Shown here piece by piece: positions 11,778 to 25,400 of a stretch of 64,000 nt of DNA (within the stretch, counting starts at the first letter, position 1; every line of letters starts with the position of its first letter). The DNA is taken from contig CP099842.1 of NCBI GenBank assembly GCA_030062745.1, positions 29,637,307 to 29,701,306 on the forward strand, in the 5' to 3' direction. This DNA comes from Capitulum mitella. Its lineage: Eukaryota; Arthropoda; Thecostraca; Pollicipedomorpha; Pollicipedidae. Both the position numbers and the translations under genes were made by a program. The notes under the pieces were generated by a model. It ran no database searches. It was given only the letters and a program-made list of their open reading frames with translations, and was not told the origin of the DNA.

Positions 11778-12883
11778 GGGGGTCCGGACCAGGGGTGTGG
11801 TTTCCTATCTTTTTGTGGGTGCCCCGGCACCCAAAAAATGTAAATGGGCACTCACAATACGATTTTGGCACCCACAACTTAAATTATGTTTAAATGTGAA
11901 AATATAGTTATATTCTCAGTCTCACCACGTTAACCACCTGAAATCAACTTTAACAATAATAGGAACTCATTTACTGCATTGTCACCCACCAGTTGCTTTT
12001 CCCCACCACCCTCCAAGTAACACTGTGTCAAGCCGGGTCGTGGAGAAAGGTCCTCCATGGAAGGGAGTGTATCTACTCAAATCGTGATTTTTTAACCGTG
12101 CACGTACGAATGAAAAGGACATTCTTATGAATCAACACGTAGGTACCATTCATTCTTGCCAGCTCTCTCTCTTTTGCTCATATTTTACTGGGGTAGGTGA
12201 GTACGCTGACTGCCAGCCTAAGTTTGATCTATTTACCCCATTTCTTTTTTAAATTATGAAGGCGGCCATCATGGATTCAGGCAAATTCTGCTGCTATTCC
12301 TCGAATGTCCCTCACAGGTATAAATTACGTGAACAAGTCGAAATACGTTAGTACTGTTTGTCAAAACAATCGTCGCTGCCATTTGTAACTGTATCTGGTA
12401 CAGCAAGACAGTGATGGGTAAGATTTGGGTGCGTCCAAGGTTTACCTACGTATTTCCCGCTCGCCGATTGGCTCCTTTCGTTAGAACTGTGTATTGTATT
12501 TTGCCTACCGATATCGCTTTCGATAAATACAATGGCCAAAATGCACGAAATATTGGTCTAAGATGATTAAAATGCACTTTTGATTCCCATGATAATCCGA
12601 TAACCGATCTTAAATATTCCCCAGAGTGCGTTTTTGGAATACCAGAAAAACCAGCTATATTCCCCTTCAGGATGTCGCCGCCATAAAGACACCGATGATT
12701 TACGGAAGTCATCCTTCCATAATTTACCTCCCGTAATACCTTTTGAAACAAATTTCTCTGAACGTTAGGCGTAAACGCCTGTCACGACCCCACCCCTCCG
12801 ATAGGCAATGTCTGGATGTCCCCACATGCGTTTTGGGCACCCACAATCATTTTCCGAGAACCACACCCATGGTCCGGACCTCC
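11778..12883. mobile_element. Foldback element with about 48-bp terminal inverted repeats (1.1 kb)
   Basis: The left end runs GGGGTCCGGACCAGGGGTGT, then GTGGTTTC and TTGTGGGTGCCC. The right end, 12836-12883, is its inverse (GGGCACCCACAA, then CCACACCCATGGTCCGGACC). No transposase frame is present. The target-site duplication is unclear, so the type of element is not settled. Sequence just outside the right end (12885-12995) is related to a block at 9150-9335. Confidence 0.55.
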
Positions 12884-13020
12884 AAAATTCAGGAATCTCA
12901 GTATGGGGCTTATGACAACGACTGGAAAGAAACTGTGTGAAATCCTACGTAGAGCCGAAAAAAAAACGGAAATCTCCAGTCATGATCGCCAGCCATACAC
13001 GGCGATAAGTTCCTTCGGAA

Positions 13021-13252
13021 AGGAAAGGAGAAAGAAAGAGAGGGGGCAAGGGACAGGAGAGGGGAGGTAGGCAGACAGAATGAGAGAGAAGGAAAGGGAT
13101 AGAAGAGAGGGGAGCAGGCAGAGAAAATTAAAAGAAAAAACTGGTATCTGGTGAATGACTGTAAAATATGTCAAGAAAGGCGAATGTGAGACAGTGATAT
13201 AGGTTGGGAAAAGAAGGGTTCCAGCCTCAAAGGAGAGAGAGAGAGAGAGAGA
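13021..13252. repeat. Purine-rich (GA-biased) tract
   Basis: GA-rich sequence from 13021 to about 13140 and a short (GA)n at 13236-13252. No gene. Confidence 0.6.
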
Positions 13253-16099
13253 TCCCACCGCTCTGACAACTGTCCATGGCGGACAATTCTGGCGGCGCCC
13301 CTGGTGCCAGGCATTTAGCGAGAGAGTTTTGTAACTCTGCTGATAAGAAGTGTTGTCTCATCATTCATGATCGCCGATGCATGCAGCACAAACAGCCGCT
13401 TGCTCGTCCACTCTCCGATGTCCACCTGCCGAGCCGGCAGCCAGGCCTACCGTCACTGGAGAATCCGTGTCAGTCGCCCCCCTCCCCCCAGTGCGTTGCA
13501 CATACGTCTTCCTTAAGGCGATGCCGGATGCACAGAGCAGGATCACTGTTCCTGATCCACCGCGAAGTTAATCAGCGCCAGCGGCAGGGGAAAGTTTTCC
13601 GACGTTCCGATAGCATGAATATATGGCTGCTAATGAAATTACCAGCTTGGATTGTGCAGGTTCCGTCGATAACCAATTGTATTCTCGGACACACTCCGTC
13701 ATTGTAAAGATTTACGACCAAATGTGTCTGGTTTTTCCACTAAGTAAATACAGCAGCGCTCGTGCCGCATTCCTTCGTTGCGATATCTAGAAAACCCACC
13801 GTCGACAGACGACATTCCCTGAACACATCAGCGACAGCTGGTCTGGCAGGCCGAGCAGTTCGTCGAAGCGGAGTCCTCGACGGTCCTTGAACTTGGCTCG
13901 TCGATGCCGCTGACCACCGGGTCGGACGGCGTTACGCGCGACGAGCGACGCTGCCGGCCGGCCCGGCGCAGTCTCGGCCGCCTCCCTGGCGCGTCACGTG
14001 ACCCGGCAGGGGGCAGGCCGGCCGGTCAGTGGGTCGCTGCTGGATTATGGTCACATTCCTGCACGGCCGGCGAGCGGCCGGCGTGCGCCGTGCGCCGCAC
14101 CGTTGGCGGCGGAGGCTGCAGCAGCAGCGGTGGCCGCCGCCGCCCGAGGCGACCGGCGACAGCTGCAGTGTCGCGCCTGCCAGATCCGTCACGTGACGCC
14201 CGGAATCGTCCGGAGGAACGCGGTGTTTATTGCACCATGGTCTGTCGCTGCTTTACCGGAGCGTTGTTGTTTCTATCTGTTTAAGCGCAGCAACGGAAAC
14301 TCGCAAACCTTAGAAACGTTGGTTTTCTCCATGTGCCACCGGCATGTTTGGTATAATAGACAAGAAGGGCAGGGAGCGGCAGACTGCCATCTCTTTTAAT
14401 TAGCATCAGACCCGTGGTGTTGCATGGGAAGAATTGACCCCAATTTTGTCAGTGTTCTCGGTCGGTCTGAAGGGTTAATGGACAATTGGCGTAAAGAAGT
14501 GCCGTGCTTAATTGAGGGTTAAGAGAATATATTGGAACCGCGTGCCTTATCTACTTTGGAATCGTTCCTGGTATCTCCCATTCAATTTCCCCTTGAAGTT
14601 ACATATGGAACAGTTCCACATGAGTTGTTCTAAATCGACCGTGTGCCGAAAATTTCCCCGTTTCGCCTGTGTCTGGTCGCAGCGCGCTGCTGTGTGAGCA
14701 GCTCGCTCCGCTCGTTGTCCGCTGGTGATGGGACCCCGGCCGTTAGGCGTGCTGCGTTGACCTCCGGTCAGAGTCCAGATGGTATCCGTCTCTGCCGGCC
14801 CCGCCCAGGTCACGGCCGGCCGGGCCGACCCGGCCGGTTTTCACAGGGCGCGCGGACGGAGGGCCGCATTGGCGTGGCAGGAGGCAGGCAGCGCGCGCCT
14901 GGCCTCTGCCGAGATCCGGGAGGGTCTGTGTCCGTACTTCGTTATCAAAGGTCTTTGGCGGGTACCGTGCGATCGCCTTGGTCACTGCTTGGCGATTGTA
15001 TGTCTAGGCGCTTTAAAGAGCCGATTTCGTATTGGCTCATGAAACGATGAGCATTTTCGTTTTTGTATGGATGCTTCATTATTCAGCATTTCCACAGATG
15101 CATTAGATTTGTAAGCTTAGGAATGCACTTACGTGGAATCAGGCGTACATGTGTATTACACCTATAGCATATTCTTACACACGGGGTCTGTGAATACTGC
15201 TGCATTGCTTTAACATGCCAAGTGCATTGTTCTCTGTTATACCAGTCCCCTAAGGGAACGTTTCAAAACGTCTCTAGCTTTCAAACCACGCGCGAATTTT
15301 GAGTAGATCTTCCTAAACAACAACAGACTTTGGATTGTGCAGTTTGGCCAGTATCTGGTCGTATCTTGGGCACCATTCGTTCATTGAATCCTTTCACACT
15401 TTCAGGGAGTGAGAGTGAACCCAAACCCACGCGAGAGAGGATTTTCTACGATAACAACTACCACCTCGAGGCAGCCTTAAATTCCACCCAATTGTGTTCT
15501 TTCACCTTACGGTGAGAAATCAACGGTGCACCACGCGTGAAAACAAACGGAATCCCACTTGTCTCCGCCGGAAGTCACACGATGGACCTCCACCGTCACT
15601 CCGAACAAGCCATCGCTGACGGTGCACAATCACGAGAGAACCTCGCGGGCCTGAATGGCGTGTTGAAGCCTCCCCTCGACGCGTTGCGCAACACTCCCAT
15701 TCCCGTCCCTGCTCTCGCGTCTCGCGCCTCCGTGACCACGCTCAGGAAATCGAGAGTCCGCGGCGGCTTCCGGCCCGCTGCGGCCGCCGCGGACGGCGGC
15801 CGAGGCTGGCTCAGACCACCGACGCTCGTCACGGCTAACGGCGCCCTCTCCGCCCTAATTGCAGCGCTCAGCCTCCGCTCAGCCGCTGAGCAGCGACGTG
15901 AATGAATGGCCGGTGGACAATTTTACGTGTTTTGAGACTACGTAATTAGCTCGGTGAATGTGTCAAATGGACGTTCTCGCTTCCGATAAGGTCGTGCTTA
16001 TTAAGTGATCAAAACCGGGCAGATCTGTCGGCTATTTCGGTGGATTTTGTAAACGCTTTCTTTGTTGGTTTGTGACACTCGCGCTCAAAGCAGCAGACC

Positions 16100-16123
16100 C
16101 AACGCCGACCAAAGTCGGCGTTG
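16100..16123. other. Perfect 10-bp hairpin
   Basis: CAACGCCGAC, loop CAAA, GTCGGCGTTG. It lies in a gene-free region, and a short U-run is lacking, so it is not a terminator. Confidence 0.5.
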
Positions 16124-17530
16124 CTGGACTTAATCATGCCAGAAAAAGGCCCTCAATCGATGGTTGTGGTCCATACTTCTACACCGCACCACTCACGTGA
16201 CAACAGCCTGATAAAGAAAGCAATGGCGGTCGTCACCAGCCTCATACGAGGCGCCGCTCGCTTTCGTTTTTCTGTCAGCGGTACCGGCCAGCGCACCAGG
16301 CCCGGGCGGAGGCCTCTGGAACTGGCGCGCCACGGCAGCGGGCGCGCGCCGGCCCCCACCCCGCCGGACGCCCGGCGGGTTTTTATTTATCGCCGCCGAA
16401 TTTATGACGTTGGAGCGGCGGTTTCTCCGTGGTGCATGCCTGCCCACAAAAACGGCCGGCCGGTCCGGGCAGACGGCGGGTCCCGGGCAGACGGCGGCGA
16501 CGGGCCGGCGCGCGCGCGCTGACGACCCCGCGGGCGGCGCCGCTTACTATCCACCGCTCTCTCCGCCGCGCCACTCTGCCCACCGGACACCAACGGTGGA
16601 GAAAGAGGGAGGCAGAATGCGGAATACGTCCCGGTCCCTTTCCCTCTCGTTCTCCGGATAAGAAGCCTGACTGCCGGGCCGCCACTATCGTACGATCGTT
16701 CCCGTCTTTCGCCGGCTTCCGCCACCATTACCTGTTACGGCCCCCACTTCCATTATGCAATGGTCAGTAATCGTGTCTTCAGCGCTCTACAGTGTAATCG
16801 TTCGTAACACATGTGCATTGATTTGGGTGTTCGTGCATTTTTGCTCTCTCCCCCTGTTTCTTTTTTTTCCCCGTCTCTTCCCTTTTCTTTCCCTCTCTTC
16901 CTTTTTCCCTCTCCCTCTCTCTCGTCTTTTATTCCTGGCCAGGCTCTTTACCTCATTATATGTAGTCATTGCCATCTTTTTTACTCCCGCAATTTCCACT
17001 GATCTGTCGAGTACCTTATCTACAGGAACATTTCGTGATGCCTTCCAGAGTCTCATCTCCTTCATAATTAAATAAAACGTTCGTTTCCTGTTACCTTACG
17101 TCTCTTTCCATCATGTCATTGCTATTTATGTATGCATTACTCGGCCTAACAGGATCAGCCATGTACCAGAGGCGCTACGAACTGTCTCGCCACTGGCATC
17201 CTGCAAACAAGAATCCTCTATTTCTGTTTGTTTGCAGGGCACATTCCCGCCGTCAAATGCAGTCTGCAGCTTATCAAGGCATGCCTTTTGGCGTTTCCTC
17301 TTTCCATTGCCAAACACGTTTCGTTTTTTTTCATTCTTCTTCATCTCTTTTTGGCCTCTAAACTTAATCTGATTTTCACTGCGAATTTTTAACATTTTGT
17401 ACTCAGTACCCAGTACTATTAATATTTCCACTCAGTCTTGGCTCATGCCAGCAACAATGGCCAGCTGCTCTTATAAGCGACCACTTTGCATTTTTTGCAA
17501 TATTTCATACCGCTTTTTTCTCATGTTAGA

Positions 17531-17800
17531 AATCATGCGCTGGTTGATCCCTTATACCCTTTGCGACATAATAGAATAACCTAATATCAAGTTTCTGTCA
17601 GCAAGATTGCGCAGATCACTTAAGAAAACTCTTTTAAAAACGTAGTAATGCACGAACAGCATCAAACATCAAGTTATTGGAAATCATGCGCCGCTTTGAT
17701 CCCTTACCCTGTCCGATATGATAAAACATTATTACATCAACCTTCTTACCAGCAAAATTGCGCAGGTTACTTACGGCAGGCTTTTTGAAACGCAAAACCG
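17531..17800. repeat. Diverged 151-bp tandem duplication
   Basis: AATCATGCGC..TTGATCCCTTA...AGCAAGATTGCGCAG at 17531 recurs at 17682 with substitutions and small gaps. Confidence 0.6.
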
Positions 17801-19009
17801 ATTGTTTCCATCCAATGACGCGTTTGCCATGAATCCGGTTCGGATCGCGCACCCCTCACTCGTTGAACTGCACTGTTCGTCAGCAGTCACGTGCAGTCGT
17901 CGACTTTTTGTCGCGGGGCTCTCTCGCGACCCGTCTGGCGCCGACTGCTGGCTCTCGGATTTATAGCCGCCACCGGAGGACTCCCGATACCGCAACTGGG
18001 CCAGATCGGCCGGCCTTTATATGCGCCCAGGTCGCCGGCCGGACCCGACGTCCCCCCCCCCCACCTGCAGAGTCACGGACGCTGCCGAGAGGCTGGCAGC
18101 TCGTATCCGCGCCCAGCCGTGGACCGGCCGCGAGTTTCTGCCAGCCAGAGCCGGCAGACGTCGCCTCCGCAGCCGGCGGCGCTCGCGGCCGGACGGTCAC
18201 GTTCCGACCCGGCCGTTCTGCCGGACGCCGGTATGAGGAGACGGCCGCCGCGGCCGGCGCAGTCGTCCATATTTCACCGGCTTCCAATTAACGGGAGTGG
18301 CCGGCGGCGGCGCGGCGTCAGTGCCGGAGAATGCTGCCGGTCGTGACCGGTGCCCGGCTCCTGGCGCTGCAGCTCCGTCCGAGGACGTGAGCCCACCTAT
18401 TCTCGTCCGCGTCGCGTCCGCCGATAGTCCTCACTTGCGTGGGTGTAGCCACGGTTCAGAAATTGGAGGGGGGACAAGCTGACTGCGTTCCACCAAGAAT
18501 AGATACGGCGGGAGTAGAGGTCAATTTTTTTTCGGCCGTTGCATGATAAACGACGATTAAAATCCCTTTTGTTAGATTTCAGAGTTCAAGAAATTATGCT
18601 GCCAATGGGAATATCAATGTAATACCGTAAAAATTAGGGGGGAGGGGGTGACAAATCACCACTTCTGCAAAACTGTGGAGGACGTGTCCCCGCAGCTCCG
18701 GCAGAGACTACACTCAAGCGCACTGGAGCGTCCACGGTCCGCACATCATCCCGAGTCCTCTCAATGTCTGCAGCCGGGAGGAAGACTCCAGTTCTCTGCT
18801 GGTCCGCACTACGGGCACGGGTTGAACCCGTCCGTGCGCGTCGGCAGTCGGGGCCTCAGGCGCGCGGCGGCCGCCGCTGACCGGTCGTCGGTATTGGGGT
18901 CAGCTGACCGGTGTCGACCGGCTGAAAAACGGGCCGACGTGCAGCGGCGCCGGAGAGGTGGGCAGGTGCCGCCAGCCGGCCGGCGGGCCGGACCGCCACG
19001 GCTGCCACG

Positions 19010-19330
19010 GAACTCGTCACGGCGGGCTGGTGTGGACGGGAGTCATCACAGAACCGTCACAGAGGGCTGGTGTGCACGGGAGTCGTCACAGAGCCCGTCA
19101 CAGCGGGCTGGTGTGCACGGGAGTCGTCACAGAACCCGTCACAGCGGGCTGATGTGGACGGGAGTCGTCACAGAGCCCGTCACAGCGGGCTGGTGTGGAC
19201 GGGAGTCGTCACAGAACCCGTCACAGCGGGCTGATGTGGACGGGAGTCGTCACCGAACCCGTATCAGGACCCGTCATAGCAGGCTGGAATTTACAGGAAC
19301 CGTCACAGAACCCGTCACTGGAGTTTAGGC
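19010..19330. repeat. 41-bp minisatellite
   Basis: CAGCGGGCTG recurs at 19101, 19142, 19183 and 19224 (period 41) with GGGAGTCGTCACAGA between. Units before and after are degenerate, and weaker copies (CCGTCACAGAGCCC, CAGCGGACTGG) continue to about 19600. Confidence 0.85.
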
Positions 19331-20106
19331 GGGCCATCATAGAGTCTGTCACAGATGACTGGAGTTAACAGGCGTCATTGCAGAACCATTCACAGCGAAC
19401 CAGGGCTTACGGTAGCCGTCAGGCGCCTCCGAACACGTAACAGTGGACTGGGGTGTACAGGATCTGCCACAGAACTCGTCACGGCGGGTCTATAGCATCC
19501 CTCACAGAGTCTGTCTCAGCTAACTGAGGTGGTAGAGGAGCCGTCACAGAGCCCATTTCAGCGGACTGGAGTTTACAGGCGTAACTGCGCTATCCATCAC
19601 CGCGGAAAGGTTCCGCCCTGGTCAGATTCTCAGGAACGATCAAAATCATCTGGAGAAAAAGAAACCCGAAGTCGGAATCTCGCCACAGGGACAGCTGGTC
19701 GGGACCCGGATAGCGGAGACCGCTAAAAACGGCCAGCAGGACACCATGAAAACGCCATCGTGGGCTCGTATTGATATTTCTGTAAGGTTCACACCGCCAG
19801 AAATTTGTTTTCATTTGATTCCTTTTGTACTAGGGCCGTATGCATTTACTCAGACGCAATGCAGAGCTTAACAGTATGCTTGAGCTTAAGCACGGCAGTC
19901 CCCCCCCCCAAAAAAAAGACAACAAACGGGGTGACTGTTTTCATGACGGAAAATCGGTCAGCCATGTCTTGAAGAAAATCTGTTACATTATCTGTGAAAC
20001 GGGTATATTGTACGTGAATGCATCGATGCGCTGGTGCATGGGCGTTCTGACTAGCTCATATTTATGTGCCAGCGCAACAGCTGTGCCACGAGACAGCAGA
20101 CTCCAG

Positions 20107-20340
20107 ACACAGCTGAGGCAGCAGACATGTCTGGATGTTTGGATCCGGACACAGCTGAGGCGTGAGACGTGTCCGGACGTTAGGGTCCGGACACGGCTGA
20201 TTCAGAAGACGAGTCCGGAAGTTAGGGTCCGGACACAACTGAGACAGCAGACGTGTCTGGATCTTAAGGCCCGGATACAGCTGAGTCGGTAGACGTGTCC
20301 GGGTGTTACAGCCCGGACACAGCTGACAGCAGCGGACCGT
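20107..20340. repeat. 42-bp minisatellite, about 5.5 copies
   Basis: ACACAGCTGAG-like starts at 20107, 20149, 20191, 20233, 20275 and 20317, exactly 42 bases apart. Each unit carries CAGACGTGTCCGGA and TTAGGGTCCGG. Confidence 0.85.
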
Positions 20341-23300
20341 CCAGCGACGGGCCATTGTCCGTCGTCGCCCGCGGTCAGCCGGTTCCCGTGCCGTGACCCG
20401 ACGTCGACTATCTCGGCAGGTCATGACCTCGTGACTTCTGGGTGCGTGCCGCGGCCGCTCGAGGTTCCGGCAGGCAGTTTACGACCTTACAAACGGTCAG
20501 GCGTGTGTGCTCAGCGAGAATGCTCGTCGCGTGTAGCAGCTGGAGCCATTAGCCACCGTTCGTCTCACGTCGGCGCACGGTGAAACACCGCTGACCGGGC
20601 TTCAAACGCGGTGCACGGCACTAGAAGCCAGCACGCAAACGCAAACGTCCCTTGCATTGTACGGAAAGTGAAGAGCGGCCGTGTGAAGAACGAGTCAGGA
20701 ACAAAGGAACATTAGTCGATTTTTTCGGGGAAGAAACGTACAGAGCAAGACCAGATGACTCCGTGTGCGACTGTTCCACTGTGGTGGCGTTGGCTTGGCG
20801 GTCGCCGCAGAACCTGAGGTTTGACCCACTGGTATGGTCAAACTTGCCGGATGTCTAACTGATGTTGAGAACGAGCAACGGTTAGCGCCGGACACGCACC
20901 TTGGGGCTTCTTGCATCCGAATTAGACCTTATGGCCGGCGCTAATGTTCCTCCATACTCGTTTCAGGCTGTCGAGACGACACTCTGAATTGTCTCTTTTA
21001 TTCAGCTCAGTAGGCTTTTCCTCGCCAAGCGTGCACAGCCCATCAGCGCAAAAAATAAGTATTGAAGACTTGAGTAACAGTGTAGCCGTTGTAACAAGTG
21101 CGTTGAGCTGCAAACTGAGCAATCTGACTATCAGAGCACTAAAGCAACCGATGTAATGGAGCCGATTAAGGAAAATGGCGGGTAATTGCGACTAACTTCA
21201 TATGACTGCGGTTTACAAAAACGTCTATTTTTCGCCCACTGTTCCACATTTATTTGCATTATCAAAGTCGAATATCGTACAAAACGTAGCAAAAATTGAC
21301 CATGGCAGTGCAGCAATGAAGTGATACTGGGCCGTACTGTAGCCAGTTAAAATCGTGCGAAAGATTCCCTTTGCACGCGAAGCAAAGGTATCTTCTCATT
21401 TTGTAATTCAACCTCGTAATGCAAATAACGAATTTCTGCAGCAGAGGAGGCACATTAGAACAAAAGACACTTCCCTGATAATTTCTCGCTGTCTGGTCTG
21501 ACAACAATGGACGTTGAGCTACAGCCGGCAGGTCTGAAGCAGCTTAAGCACTATCATAAGGAGCCACTTACGTGCTTCGGTATCACTTGATTACCCGTTA
21601 TTTGCTGATGAATGCCGTCAACGTGTCGTCATAAGCAAGTCCCAAATACTAGCAAGTGCATCACGAACCGTAGGACGCATGCTGCTTTCCTCACGGTTCA
21701 GGTGCTTTGCCACTGTAGTTTGCGAACTTCAGTAAATAGTGGAATATTTGTCAGTGAGAGGAAACTCTCATCTCAGCTTGGCGCATGGGTATATAATAAG
21801 ATAATTTTTCAACATAAGGTAGTTTTTCGAAACAGAAAATGCCTACATAATCTGCATCTTTAACCGGTTGGGCACCGTTGATGAAAGAGCAAAATTCAGC
21901 CAAATAGATAGCCACCGTCCAGCCGTGTCGCCGGTTGGTGCAAATTTATCATTCGCCATGCCACAGCACTAGCGCAGCAATTCTTCAGAATTTGACAAGT
22001 CTCCTTCGGGGAATATTAAATAATATTTGTGCTCAGCTCTGCCTCCATATACCTCCCCCATCTTGGCAAAATATCGAGGGAAGCGTTACAAGAGACCAGC
22101 CACCAAAGAACTGCCAACCTCACAGCATGCAGGTTTCATGCAGCTTCGAAGACCTATGACCCTTCCATTTGGAGGTGACCATTTCTCTCAGACACCAATC
22201 TGGGCGGACGACAGGTGCCTTCAGGCATGAGTTAACGAAGGCCAATATTTCATCCGGGTCGTTCCTTATTGATTGGCTAATTTAATATAATCTTGTTCAG
22301 TTTCACGAATGATTGACGTGCATCGGGATCATGCACGACAGTGTTGTGCACTACGTAAATTTCGCCACGCGGTCGTACCATGCATACCTACCATAATGAA
22401 TGACGCTTCAACTACCACGTAGTCCATCTTGATAACTTTTCCCCGAATGCTGTTTAGCACGTAAACACCCACTTTCCGCCAAATCTCAGCACGGGCCTTG
22501 CGTGTGGGCTACTTCTTACTATGTAACTTGGAGAACGTTCTGACGCTGTGGGAACTGCATCAGGCAGACGATGTCGAGATCTCGGTGCGACTTACAGGAA
22601 GATAAGGGCGGTGGAGCGCAACACATTTGAACATAGCCTGCCTAATTGGGGTTCCGACACCAGCGAGTGGCAAGTGTGTCGCGACATGGCATACCGAGCG
22701 CGGGACAGACGGGACGGCTGTCCTGAATCATGACGCCATCAGAGCCGTAGATCAGCTCACGATTCATCTTTTAAAATGCTCAGACGGTAAAAGTGTGTCA
22801 GATGTGTTTCCAAAATGATCGCGCCTGATTCAAGGAACTCAAAACGCCTTGCACGCTCACGCGTGATTTATTGCATGACTGGTTAGCCGTCAAAAACTTG
22901 CAACCTTCGTTATTCCTATTTTGTTTGTAAAATGCATCGCGATGCAGCTTATTTCTCTCTTATCAATTATCAATAATCAAGTTATCAATAATGTATTCTT
23001 TTTTAGTCCTTATTTTCCGTTTTTCTCCAAAATCTGCGATGTTTTCATATGCGCGGATGGTTTAAAAGCGATCCTTGTTGTAGAAACCGAACTTCTTTTG
23101 CATTTAAAACTCTCGTCTAGCATATCCATTTTTTAATATGACAGTTTGTCTCACGCCAAGGGTAATCTGATCAGTAGCGACTCGATCCACCTCTCCATTG
23201 CTACCTCACTTTCAGTGCCGACACTGACCGGGAAACTCTGAGTAGGGCGCAGCATTCCCTGGCCTGCTCCCGCGAGGTCAGGAGCCCCATTCTCAGACCT

Positions 23301-25254
23301 GTGGGTGGGCACGGCAGTCTCTAGCCTGCTCCAGTGCTGTAGGCACCGATCTGCGCTGAATTTTGGCATTCGCTGCGAGCGACTGGCAGCATGTACAGAG
23401 ACTTCGTGACGGCCATTTATTCATATATTCGGCGTTTATAATGTTATACGCCCCGTGAGGCCAGTTTAATGTTTCATGAGGCAAAAGCCTAATTCTGCTG
23501 TGATGTGGCTCGCCAAAGTGATAACACAAAAATAAATACGATCCCATTTTAACGGCCGAATTTTACCTCTCAGCACCAGGAGAGCTAATTTGGGTAATTG
23601 AATTCGGCATCAAGCGAAAACACAGAGGAGTAGGAGAAGCGCAGCTTCATTGATATTCCACACAGACCGTCCCACCGAAAAGGCATGTTTTGCAGTGTCA
23701 AAGGAATTACGTCAGCGGGATAGGGGTACAGAAACACGGACAGACCGAAGTGGAGAGAACACGTCGTGATATGGAATCCCATTCATTAATTGTTAACGGG
23801 TCCTATTAGCAATCGCCGACCACTCCTTGTCTGGCGGAGTCGAATCCTGTAGCAGCGGAACGTTACAATCCTGAGCTAATCCTTACATGCGGTAATCTCT
23901 TTTCGCTGTCAGCTAACCCCAACTTTGATAACAAACACAGCGGGTGTTGCAACACCGCCTGCATGCGACACTTTGGAAGCGATTTACCTGCAACGCCATC
24001 GCATGAACGGCACGGTCTTTTCGTTTCTTGAAACGTTCTTTCGTAACGTTTGCTACCATTGAAATGGCTAACTAAGCCCATTAAACGGTGCACTAAACTG
24101 CCCCGAAAATTTGTCGCTCTTCGAACCACTTTGACAAGTGTTCGCCAATGGCCACAAACCTCAAACATCCATTCGTCTGTGACGACCGACTGCCGCCGCA
24201 ACCGGGTCCTTTGCTCCTGAGGAACAACCTGTGGCCTCTACAATCAGGCGGGGATTTCCAGCCTCGCGACTGGCCTCCCTGGCCCCGACAGCTCGGAATA
24301 AAACAAAAACATTGGAAAACTCCAGGCGGAATTCTTTCGATCACGCTCCGGTGGTGTCTGAGCTCTCCACGAGCCAGCCGCCGGGTGCCGCCCGGCCCGC
24401 CGGCCCGTCCCCGCGCTGGGACGGCGCCGGCCGGCGGCGTTCGCGCCGAGCCCGGCAGTCCGAGCGTCGCCGAGAGTTGACGCTGGTCGCCGTCCGGACT
24501 CGTGCGGCCATCATCTGCTCTGCCGGGCGTCAGACCGGCGCCCGAGGCCGGCCGCTAATGGGTGCTGCTGTTGGCTTCGCTCCGCCGCAGTCGGATTCAT
24601 ACGGCTGCTTTGTGGGGCTGTCTGCGTGAAGGCGACGCCAGGATACCGAGTCATGACCATAGACATCAATAGTCCCCGATTAGTCTCTTGCGCTGGAGCA
24701 AATTTAAATCTGAATGCGACAGACATCTTCGAAATGGCACAGAAGAAGTTGAAAAACGTGAGTATCGACCAAAAATGAAATTCCTCGTTTTTAGACGCTT
24801 GCAACACGGCTGCAATCCGCGGCTGAGAAGCCGGATGCAGAAAGAAACAATGTTAATTTTGGCATTCCTGAGCCCCATTCGGAGAACTTCCTGACCCCGT
24901 TGCCTCTCAGAACTTCAAAATCGTGACAATGTTGTTACGGTCGCACAAGAACACTGTTCGGTGATTTTGTTGTATTCAATGAACAGTCATTGAATGCGTA
25001 GGTGCCAGGCCATCTCCGTCTGGTTCGTGCCGATGATTTCTGTTGCTCTGCCTGGCCCGCCACCCCTGACCCAGCTAATTTCCGGGAGCCCGGTGCTAAC
25101 CACAGACACGAGATCACTGAGCAGGAACGGCCCGGTTCGAGTGCTCTACGTGCACCAGTATCTCCGACCACTGCTCATAATGAAATGGTGGGGGCTGCAA
25201 TGCTCTGAACCCTGAAAGATAGGACCGTTACATGGTGATTGGCTGGAAGGCCAG
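20341..25254. other. Intergenic; nothing recognised
   Basis: Mostly AT-leaning unique sequence with a GC-rich island near 24.35-24.6 kb. No recognisable gene or RNA. Confidence 0.4.
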
Positions 25255-25400
25255 GAGATTGGACGGCTGGACGGCTGGACAGGTGGACGGCTGGGCGGCT
25301 GGACGGCTGGACGGTCGGACGGCTGGACGGCTGGACGGCTCAATGGCTGGGCAGTCGGACGGCCGGACGGTTGGGCGGCTGGGCGGTGCAGGGATGGACG
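25255..25400. repeat. 9-bp tandem array (GGACGGCTG)n
   Basis: About sixteen imperfect copies of GGACGGCTG. It produces the spurious repetitive frames on both strands. Confidence 0.85.

Larger units (their letters stand above)
13253..19009. other. Intergenic mosaic of GC-rich islands and AT-rich DNA
   Basis: CpG- and CCGG-rich islands at about 13.87-14.25, 14.7-14.95, 15.6-15.9, 16.23-16.75 and 17.85-18.45 kb are each a few hundred bases long. Overlapping frames on both strands are open because of the base composition. I cannot assign an exon to any of them. Confidence 0.4.

Noticed and set aside
18648-19328. 226-codon plus-strand frame
   Set aside because: Its second half is the 41-bp minisatellite and its first half has no recognisable domain.
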